Assembly (NCBI GenBank): GCA_964371655.1
Contig: CAYJOD010000024.1
Span: 13,394-77,393, forward strand
DNA from: CAZGSN01 sp964371655
GTDB lineage: Bacteria > Desulfobacterota > Binatia > HRBIN30
Length of the DNA stretch: 64,000 nt
Direction of reading: 5' to 3'
The notes beneath the pieces were generated by a model. That model worked only from the letters and a program-made list of their open reading frames with translations. It made no database searches and was not told the DNA's origin. Position numbers and translations under genes: made by a program. Below, in pieces: positions 1 through 7,700 of the stretch; within the stretch, counting starts at the first letter, position 1, and each line of letters opens with the position of its first letter.

Positions 1-1109
1 GAGAGCTTGCAAACGACCCCTTCCCACGGGTGACCGACGTAACCGACGCGCGTCTGCCCCGGACGCGAGCTATGCGTGAGGCTGAAATTTTCGGTCATAC
101 CGTAACCCTCGAGCAGCTCGAGGCCGAGCTGTCGGTACCACTGCAGCAGCTCGGGCGGCATCGGTGCCGCGCCGCAACCGGCAAAGCGTACGGTCTCGAG
201 GCCGAGCTGGGTGAGGATCTTCCTCTTGACGATGCGACCGATGAGCGGCAGCCGCAGCAAACGATCGAGCTTGCGGCGTGGCTGCTTCTCGTACACGCCC
301 TGCTGGAACTTCATCCACAGACGCGGCACCGAGAAGAATGTGGTCGGCCGCGCCCGGCGCAGGTCGTTGAGAAAGGTGCTCAGTCCCTCGGTGAAATACA
401 TATGCGCGCCCAGGTAGATCGCCGGCGCCTCGATCACGGCGCGCTCGGCGACGTGCGCGAGCGGCAGGTACGAAAGAACGCGATCGTCGGCGCTGCCGGC
501 GACGATCTTGGCGATGAGCCGGCCGGCGAGAGCGAAGGTTGCGAAGCAGTGCATGACACCCTTGGGGGTACCCGTCGTTCCCGAGGTGTAGACAATGGTC
601 GCCAGCTCGTCGGCGGCGCGCTTGGTCTCACCGGCGAGCGGCGCGTTGACGGTCACGATGTCGTCCCACTTGGCGCCGGCGCCGGCTGGCGCGTTCGGCA
701 TCGCAATCAACGAGAGCTGGGATGGAATCCCGCTCTTCATGGCGTTCCAATCGTCGAGCTCGCCGACGAAGGCGGTGCTCGCGTCGGAGTGCTCCAGGAT
801 CTGGCGCACCGTACTGCCAGCCAGCGAGGGGTAGATCGGAACGCTCACGTAGCCGGCCATCCAGATGGCAAGATCGGCCATCACCCACCAGGCGCTGTTC
901 TTCGAGATGATCGCAATGCGCGCACCGGGCTCGAAGCCCTGCGCCTTCAGGTACGCGGCCATGCGCCGCGCCTCGCCGACCGCCTGCGCCCAGGTCCAGT
1001 CGCGAGCCACACCGCCGCGCGGTTGGGTGAGAAAGACCTTGTCGGCGCGCTCGCGTTCCCAGCGATAGACTCGCGCCAGCGGTAGTTCATCTTCGGTTGG
1101 ATTCGACAT
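1..1109 (-). CDS. AMP-dependent acyl-CoA synthetase, N-terminal part (runs off left edge)
   Basis: This is the N-terminal ~369 residues of an ANL-superfamily ligase that would activate a fatty or other carboxylic acid through an acyl-adenylate to acyl-CoA. It was read by translating the minus strand; no stop occurs before the window edge. The signature P-loop YTSGTTGTPKGV lies at about residues 174-185, and EGYGMTE, the adenylate-contacting motif, at about 334-340. The N-terminus has the family pattern of aromatic residues and an IAIISKNSAWWV segment. ATG at 1107-1109 begins MSNPTED. The layout resembles long-chain acyl-CoA synthetases (FadD15 type). Substrate cannot be told from the sequence. 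The C-terminal hinge and lid domain lie outside the window. Confidence 0.93.
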   Translation of the reverse strand, partial: MSNPTEDELPLARVYRWERERADKVFLTQPRGGVARDWTWAQAVGEARRMAAYLKAQGFEPGARIAIISKNSAWWVMADLAIWMAGYVSVPIYPSLAGSTVRQILEHSDASTAFVGELDDWNAMKSGIPSQLSLIAMPNAPAGAGAKWDDIVTVNAPLAGETKRAADELATIVYTSGTTGTPKGVMHCFATFALAGRLIAKIVAGSADDRVLSYLPLAHVAERAVIEAPAIYLGAHMYFTEGLSTFLNDLRRARPTTFFSVPRLWMKFQQGVYEKQPRRKLDRLLRLPLIGRIVKRKILTQLGLETVRFAGCGAAPMPPELLQWYRQLGLELLEGYGMTENFSLTHSSRPGQTRVGYVGHPWEGVVCKL

Positions 1110-1239
1110 TGACTCCCTCACGTTGGTGGTAATGCGTACGCTTACCGCGTCGCGGCTGTTTGGGGAAGCTCTCAGCGGATGGTCCGCCGGACGCTCCAGC
1201 AACGGACCGTCCTCTGTAACGGCACGGTGTGCCGTGCTG

Positions 1240-1656
1240 TTACTCCCGATGCGGCGTGACACGCAGCGTGTCGTAGCGCGTCAGGGTTACGGTCCCTTCC
1301 GGAACGCCGCGCGGCTTGCGCACGTCGCGGCACTGGCACGCGTGCACGACGACACGACCGGCATCGCGCGCTTTCGAGTAGCGCGCCGCCAAGCCGGCGG
1401 CGAACTGCATGGTCTCGCGCGGCAAGCGCTCGCGGCCCTCGGGGTTGCGCACGATCACATGCGAGCCGGAGAAGCCGCTGACGTGAAACCAAAAGTCGGC
1501 CGGGGCACCGAGCTTGAAGGTCACCAGGTCGTTATCCGCGGCCGTCTTGCCGACGAGAACGACGAAGCCGTCGGGTGAAACCAGGCGGCGCGCGATCGTC
1601 TTGCCGCGGTAGATTCCGGCATCGGCGTCGGTCTTCGCTGTCAGGTCCTCGGTCAT
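1240..1656 (-). CDS. Small stand-alone NFACT-R (DUF814) domain protein
   Basis: This 138-residue protein corresponds to the C-terminal RNA-binding NFACT-R domain of RqcH/Tae2/FbpA-like proteins. The core pattern is GFVVLVGKTAADND, then DFWFHVSGFSGSHVIVRN, then a helix with LPRETMQFAA and a final VHACQCRDVRKPRG segment. The N-terminal NFACT-N and coiled-coil parts of full-length RqcH are absent, so this is the short form found in many bacteria. The role is probably RNA or ribosome binding, by family inference. I chose the ATG at 1654-1656 (MTEDLTAK); an in-frame TTG at 1695 would add 13 residues. Neither start has a convincing Shine-Dalgarno. Confidence 0.8.
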   Translation of the reverse strand: MTEDLTAKTDADAGIYRGKTIARRLVSPDGFVVLVGKTAADNDLVTFKLGAPADFWFHVSGFSGSHVIVRNPEGRERLPRETMQFAAGLAARYSKARDAGRVVVHACQCRDVRKPRGVPEGTVTLTRYDTLRVTPHRE

Positions 1657-2134
1657 TTGGATTTTAGCAGAGACATCGTAGGCTGACGCCCGCAACCCAA
1701 GCAGCGCCGGTGTTTAGAAGCACACCCTCTCCCGCAATACCTGCGGGAGAGGAGACTGTCGATTTTCTCCGCAACCGGCCGTCGCTCGGAGAATGGGAAA
1801 CAGGAAACCGGAGACCGAAAATGAAAAACCGGCCATTCTGCGTAAGCATAGCCCCGTGTCCGGTTTCCGGTTTCCCGTTTCCGGTTTTCCATTCGGATTT
1901 ATCGACAGTCTCAGAGGGTGGGGGTGAGGGATCCGATTTTTCACAATGCTTCCTCCACCCGATGGCCCTCACCCTAACCCTCTCCCGCGCCGGAAGTGGC
2001 GCGGGCGAGGGGAGCTGGCCTTGCCGCCCAACTGGAGAATCTTCGCGCGCCGACAAGATTCTGAACATGAGTAGCTCAGAGAATGCGGGTGAGGATGCCA
2101 TTTCAACGCTTGCTCCGTCCATTCGCGCCGTCTC
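1657..2134. repeat. Intergenic block with three inverted-repeat elements
   Basis: No gene is visible in this spacer. A perfect 11-bp stem-loop sits at 1726-1736/1742-1752 (CCTCTCCCGCA arm). A long imperfect inverted repeat of GGAAACCGG-type units runs 1790-1897. A third pair has arms 1913-1930 and 1966-1983 (16 of 18 positions complementary; CCCTCACCCTAACCC type), followed by a GC hairpin at 1984-1991/1998-2005. The GGAAACCGG family recurs at 20511-20605. Confidence 0.75.
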
Positions 2135-3250
2135 CTACCGCGAGCGCAGCGCCAGCGCCGCCTTCAGCTGCGCGACGACGTAGGTCTGTTGTGCCGCGGT
2201 GATCTCGGGGAACAGAGGCAGCGACAGGACCTCCCGCGCCGCGGCCTCGGCGACCGGGAAATCGCCGCGTTGATATCCGAGCGACGCCAGGGCCCCCTGC
2301 AAGTGAATGGGGACCGGATAATGGATGCCGGCGCCGACGCCGTTTGCCTGCAAGTGCGCGAGCACGGCATCACGGCGCGGGACGCGCACAACATAGAGGT
2401 GCCAGACATGCTCGTTTCCCGCCAACGTCTGCGGCAGCCGCACCTCGGCGCAATCGCCGAGCAACGCGTCGTAGCTTGCCGCAGCCCGACCGCGCGCGGC
2501 GTTCCATCCAGCTAAACGCTTCAGCTTGGCACGCAACACCACAGCTTGGAGCGTATCGAGCCGCGAGTTGAAGCCAATCTGCGGATGTTCGTACTTGACC
2601 TCGCTGCCATGGTTGCGCAGCGCGCGTAGCTTGCCACACAACTCCTCCGAGCTCGTCAGCACCGCGCCCCCGTCGCCATAGGCACCGAGATTCTTGCCGG
2701 GATAAAAGCTCGTGGCCGCACCAGCGCTGCGTCGGCCCACGCTATCACCATGGCGCGTCGCCCCCTGCGCCTGCGCCGCGTCCTCGAGCAGCACGATCTT
2801 CGCCGCCGCCGCCTGCGTCGCGAAGCTGTCGACGTCGGCCATCTGACCGTACAGATGCACCGGCAACAGCGCCTTCGTCCGCGTCGTGATCGCCGCCGCA
2901 GCGCGGGCGACGTCCATGAGGTGGAAGCCCGGGTCCGAGTCCACCAACACCGGCGTCGCGCCGGCCCGCATCACGGCAAGGGCGGTGGCGATGAACGTGT
3001 TTGCCGGCAAGATGACTTCGTCCCCGCACCCAATTCCGGCGGCGCGCACCAAGAGCTCGATCGCATCGGTGCCGCTGGCGACGCCGACGCAGTAGCGAGC
3101 GCCGGAGAACTGCGCGAACTCGGCTTCGAAGCTTGCCACGTCGTCGCCGAGGATGAACGCCGTCTTGTCGATGACCCGAGCGAAGCCGGCCTCCACCTCA
3201 GCCGCGATTGCAGCGTGCTGCGCGCCCAGATCAACCAACGGGATCCGCAT
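2135..3250 (-). CDS. DegT/DnrJ/EryC1/StrS family PLP-dependent aminotransferase
   Basis: This 371-residue protein has the full fold of sugar aminotransferases that transaminate keto-sugar nucleotides. Visible are the N-terminal IPLVDLGAQ, the GVASGTDAI cofactor loop, ILPANTFIATALA, the LLEDAAQAQGA Asp/Gln segment and SFYPGKNLGAYGDGG, whose Lys186 should form the Schiff base with PLP. GIHYPVPIHLQ near the C-terminus is also typical. Length is normal for the family. It lies divergent to a Gfo/Idh/MocA dehydrogenase 249 bp away, a common pairing in amino-sugar synthesis, so a role in a surface or secondary-metabolite sugar is likely. The substrate is unknown. Confidence 0.93.
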   Translation of the reverse strand: MRIPLVDLGAQHAAIAAEVEAGFARVIDKTAFILGDDVASFEAEFAQFSGARYCVGVASGTDAIELLVRAAGIGCGDEVILPANTFIATALAVMRAGATPVLVDSDPGFHLMDVARAAAAITTRTKALLPVHLYGQMADVDSFATQAAAAKIVLLEDAAQAQGATRHGDSVGRRSAGAATSFYPGKNLGAYGDGGAVLTSSEELCGKLRALRNHGSEVKYEHPQIGFNSRLDTLQAVVLRAKLKRLAGWNAARGRAAASYDALLGDCAEVRLPQTLAGNEHVWHLYVVRVPRRDAVLAHLQANGVGAGIHYPVPIHLQGALASLGYQRGDFPVAEAAAREVLSLPLFPEITAAQQTYVVAQLKAALALRSR

Positions 3251-3425
3251 TTCAGCCTCCGACTCCTTCTTCTCGTCCGCTGGGACTGAACCCGGCCAGG
3301 TCCGGCCACGCGCGCAGCGGCGCCTGCGGGCCTACCAGATCGGACGCCGCGATTCGAGCCTGCCGCCGTTCGCTTGTGACGCCTGCCGTCGTGTCTTAGA
3401 AGACGCGTCGGTCGAGCGGGGGTGT

Positions 3426-3460
3426 CGGGCTGGTTGTGCGCGGCGACCGACACCAGCCCG
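3426..3460. promoter_or_regulatory. Inverted repeat upstream of the oxidoreductase
   Basis: Perfect 9-bp arms (CGGGCTGGT and its complement) at 3426-3434 and 3452-3460 are separated by 17 bp. The repeat lies about 40 bp before the ATG at 3500, in the divergent spacer. It could be an operator or a leader hairpin. No further evidence is available. Confidence 0.35.
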
Positions 3461-3499
3461 CCGCGAACCGGGCGGCAGGAACGGGCGGGAGAACTATCG

Positions 3500-4570
3500 A
3501 TGGCTGATACGATTCGTTACGGCATCATCGGCAGCGGCATGATGGGCTGCGAGCACATCATGAACCTCAAGCTCATGCCCGACGTGCAGGTCACGGCGAT
3601 CGCCGACTGCAACGAGAGCAGCCGCGGTTGGGGAAGGAGCTTCGCCGGCGACGACGTCGAGGTCTACGCCGACTACCGCGACCTGCTGCGCACAGCCGCA
3701 GTCGATGCGGTTGTGATCGCAACGCCGAACTTTACCCATCACGACGTCTTGCAGGACGTGTTCCGCACCGACAAGCACATCTTGGTCGAGAAACCATTGT
3801 GCACGACGATCGAGCACTGCCACCACATCGTCGAGCAAGCGGCGCATCACCGCGGCATCGTTTGGGTGGGCATGGAGTACCGCTTCATGCCTGCGGTCGA
3901 GCACCTGATCCGGCAGATTCACAACGGTGTCGTCGGCCCGCTGCGGATGGTCGCCATTCGCGAGCACCGCTTTCCGTTCCTCCCGAAGGTCGACAACTGG
4001 AATCGTTTCACGCGCAACACCGGCGGCACTCTGGTGGAGAAGTGCTGCCATTTCTTCGATCTGATGACTTTGATCCTGCAGCAAAAGCCGGTGCGGGTGT
4101 ATGCGTCGGGGGCTCAGGACGTGAACCATCTCGACGAGCGCTACGACGGCGAAGCAGCAGACATCCTCGACAACGCGTTCACCATCGTCGACTACGAGGG
4201 CGGCGCGCGCGCGATGCTCGACCTATGCATGTTCGCAGAGAACTCGCCTAACGAGGTCGAGATCACGGTGACGGGAAGCAGTGGGAAAGTCGTCGCGCTG
4301 GAGCCGGCCCATCGTGTCGTTGTGTGCCGGCGCGATGGCAGCGCACCGACGTCGGAGCAATTCGACTTGGACTCGCAATTGACGATGGCCGGCGCCCACA
4401 ACGGCTCGACCTACTATCAACACCGCGCCTTCATCGAAGCCATCCGCAGCGGCCGTCGACCGGCCGTGACGGCCTTCGACGGCGCACGCGCCGTTGCCGT
4501 GGGAGCAGCGGCGCACCAGTCGATCGAGGAACAACGCCCGGTGGAGCTGCGCGAGCTCGGATTTGCGTAG
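3500..4570 (+). CDS. Gfo/Idh/MocA family NAD(P)-dependent oxidoreductase
   Basis: This 356-residue dehydrogenase has the N-terminal Rossmann motif GIIGSGMMG at residues 8-16 and the conserved E97-K98-P99 of the family, where the Lys is normally catalytic. GMEYRF and a C-terminal alpha/beta domain with GGTLVEKCCHFFDL follow. The frame is open 26 codons upstream, but ATG 3500 gives the standard MADTIRYGIIG start and is preceded by a GGGCGGGAG purine tract. Known relatives oxidise sugars, inositols or sugar nucleotides. The divergent DegT aminotransferase suggests a keto-sugar step before transamination; this is inference from context. Confidence 0.92.
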   Translation: MADTIRYGIIGSGMMGCEHIMNLKLMPDVQVTAIADCNESSRGWGRSFAGDDVEVYADYRDLLRTAAVDAVVIATPNFTHHDVLQDVFRTDKHILVEKPLCTTIEHCHHIVEQAAHHRGIVWVGMEYRFMPAVEHLIRQIHNGVVGPLRMVAIREHRFPFLPKVDNWNRFTRNTGGTLVEKCCHFFDLMTLILQQKPVRVYASGAQDVNHLDERYDGEAADILDNAFTIVDYEGGARAMLDLCMFAENSPNEVEITVTGSSGKVVALEPAHRVVVCRRDGSAPTSEQFDLDSQLTMAGAHNGSTYYQHRAFIEAIRSGRRPAVTAFDGARAVAVGAAAHQSIEEQRPVELRELGFA

Positions 4571-4749
4571 GTCCACCGCCTGCCGTGCTCCTACGGTTCG
4601 AGCCGTAGCGTGCCATTCGCCGGCGCAGGCTAAAGTCCCGCGCCTACATTCAAGAACAGCCCCGGCCTGAGCCAAACGACCGTTTGACAATCAATCCTCG
4701 ACTCCGATAAGTTGCGATGGTCGCCTCCCTCCCAACAGAAAGAGACCTC
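4571..4749 (+). promoter_or_regulatory. Candidate sigma70 promoter for the large secreted protein
   Basis: TTGACA at 4684-4689 is a perfect -35 box. It is followed after 16 bp by GATAAG at 4706-4711 (4 of 6 to TATAAT). The predicted start would lie about 30 bp before the ATG at 4750. A small hairpin, CTACGG/CCGTAG, lies near 4590-4608 behind the upstream gene and lacks a T-tract. Confidence 0.55.
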
Positions 4750-7700
4750 ATGAAGAATACAGCCGCCGCGATACTGATTCTGTTGCTGCCCTTCTGCGCT
4801 GGTGCGCAGGTGAGCCTGACAGCCGGGAAGAGCGCCAAGTTCAGCAATCGAGACGGCAGCGACCACGACAGCGCGGCGATCACGTTTACGAAGGAGAGCG
4901 CGCTGACGGCGATTTTCAATCCGTACTGTCCGGCAGTCTCGACAGTCAGGCTCGCACCATCGAACGCAACGGAAACGACGATCACATTGGATTGCCGCTA
5001 CTGGATGCCGTCTGGTCGGGGCTTCAGGTATCTCGATCGCCTCGGGTCGCGCGGTGGCGTCACCAAGATCACGTATGGCCCCGGCAAGCTGAAGATCTCT
5101 TTAAAGGGTAGCAACTACTCCACCATCTCGGGACCATTGTCGCGCGTCGACATCGGATTCGCCGTCGACGCCAAGTCGTATTGCGGCCGCTTCAGCACGT
5201 TCAAACGCAACACGACCGGATTGGTGGCGGCCAGCGGCCCGTCGGGCGCATGCGCGGCGACACCAACACCCACGGTTCCGAGCCCAACACCAACGGTTCC
5301 GAACCCCACGACTGCGTGTCCGGACGGCTTCGAATGCGCTGCGTTCGCGGTGCAACCCGGCTTCCGTTCCTTGGGTCCCACCGACGACGGACATAGCACG
5401 TGGTTCAGAATCACAAATCTGGTTGCTCCTTTGATCGTAGCCGAAAACGGCACCAGCGGACTATTCAGCAGCGGCCCGGTCTTCATTGCAAAAGGATTGA
5501 CCGGCGACGGCGACGGCAAGTCCCAGCTACGCCTCGTCGAGCCGGCGATCTTCGGCGCGCCCTTCCCGACCGCGTCGGGACTACACGGATCGGTGTGCTT
5601 TCGCCTCGAACAAGATCCCGACAACGACGGCTGGATCGACTGCGACGGCGGTTCCGATGCCACCACCCAGATCTCCGTCGACAGCAACGGCAGCAACCCC
5701 GCCGCGGCGCCGGTGCTGACGCTCGGGGGCAGCAGCGATTCGGGAGCCGGAGCCGCCGTGCTGCGAGTTCTGCTGCGCACCGCGACCACAACCAGCAGCA
5801 CCACGCCGTGCACGGCCGCCAATTTCGACAGCGCCCTCGTCGTCCACACGGCCCTCACCTCGGCGCTTGCCTCGGCGCAGGTGACCGACCTGCTGCAGCA
5901 CACCGTCAACCCGTCGAATTTTCCGGACGCCTCAAGCACGGTGACCTTGCCGGGCACGACCCTCACGTGCAGCGGTTGGTCGGGCGGTCAACGCGCCAGC
6001 CTGGCGGCGCCGCTGTTCGCGCTCGACAGCGCCAACGGCAGCTTGGCGGGCCTCTACGATCTCGCCGAGGTTCTACGCGTGGACTTGCTCTCGTTCGCCG
6101 TCGTGCCGGGGACACCCACCAATACAAGCACCCCATCGCTCAGCCCGACACCGACGCTGAGTCCGACCGCCGCCGCCGTGAACTGCCCCGCCGGCAACAC
6201 CTGCGCCGCCTTCAACATTGTGCCGGGTTCCGACACCCTGCTGCCGGTGGACGACGGTGCGGCCACGTGGCTGCGGATCTTCGATTTCACCGGCACCGGC
6301 ATCTTTGCCAATGCCACCAACGGCCAGTTCGGACCCAGCCCGATTGTTCTCGCCAAGGGGAGCAGCGACGGCAACGGCGTCGCCGCACTGACGTGGGTGG
6401 GCACGTCCTACCTGGGTGCCAACTTCGTCAGCCAAGCCCAGCAACTCGGCCAGCAAGGCACGATCTGCGTCCGGCTGGCACAGGATCCGAACAGCAACGG
6501 TTGGATCGACTGCGACGGCGGAACCAACGCGAATGCATCGCTGTCCGTCGACAGTCAGCTCAACAACCCGCCGCCACCAAATCCGGCACCGGTGTTGACC
6601 GCGCCCGGAGCTGCCGATGGCGCGGCGGCCGCCGGCTCCGGACTGATCCGCGTCGCCATGCAATTCGCCGTGCTCGCGAGCAATGACGCCGACTGCAGCG
6701 CCGCCGACTACTCCGCGTCGCCGGCCATCGCCACCGCCTTCAGTACGGCAACGGCGACGAGCACCGTCGTCAACGACTGGATCAACGGCGCCGGACCACA
6801 GTCGATGGGAGTGAACGCCACGACGCTCTCCGGCGTGCCGTTCTCGTGCGCAGATTGGGGGAGCGGCGCCGGCTCCAACGCCAGCATCGCGGCACCGCTA
6901 TTCGCCCTCGACTTTACGGCACCGATCCTGAATACGATCGTCGATGTCTCGCAGGTCTTGCGTCTGAACCTACAGCCGCGCACCTTGCCGAACGCCAACG
7001 ACACACCGACGTTCACACCGACGGCGACGCAAACACCCTCTCTGACACAGACACCGACCGTGACCGAGACCTCGGTCCCGACTCTAACACCAACACAGTC
7101 GCCGACCCCGACATGGACACCGACGAACACGCCAAGTGCAACCCTGACATCGACTGCGACGCCGACGCAATCGCCCACCCCGACATCGGCATCGACGAAC
7201 ACGAATACGCCGACCGACACGGCAACCGAGACAGCGACACCGACGGTCACGGCAACCGCAACTCCGAGCAGCACACCGACCAACACCTGGGCACCGATCA
7301 ACCTGTCGTGCGCGGCCTACAGCACGACCGGCGGCTACACGACGGTTGCGGTTCCGGCCCAGGCCGGCAGCGTACAGATCACGATTCAGGGTGCGGCGGG
7401 CGGTGCCGGTCAGAGCGGTGGTGCCGGCGGCAAGGGTCATCAGGTGACCTCTCAGTACACGATCAACCCGGCGCAGGTACCGAACCTTTACGTCGCGGTC
7501 GGCTGCCCCGGCAAAGACGCCGGCTCCAGCGGTAGCGGCGTGGCCGGCGGCTGGGGAGCCGGACAAGGCGGCTACGGTGCCTGGGGCGGCGCTGGTAACG
7601 GCGGCAGCGGTGGCGGTTCTAGCGCGGTCTGCACCAGTAATCCGTGCGATGCGACCCACGTCGTCGTCGTGGGCGGTGCCGGCGGTGCCGGCGGCGGCTT

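Noticed and set aside
30..1085. 351-residue ORF on the plus strand
   Set aside because: It is an antisense shadow of the acyl-CoA synthetase, whose minus-strand reading shows YTSGTTGTPKGV and other family motifs.
1726..1752. Intrinsic terminator of the DegT gene
   Set aside because: The stem is perfect, but neither strand has a following T-tract, and it belongs to a palindromic repeat block.
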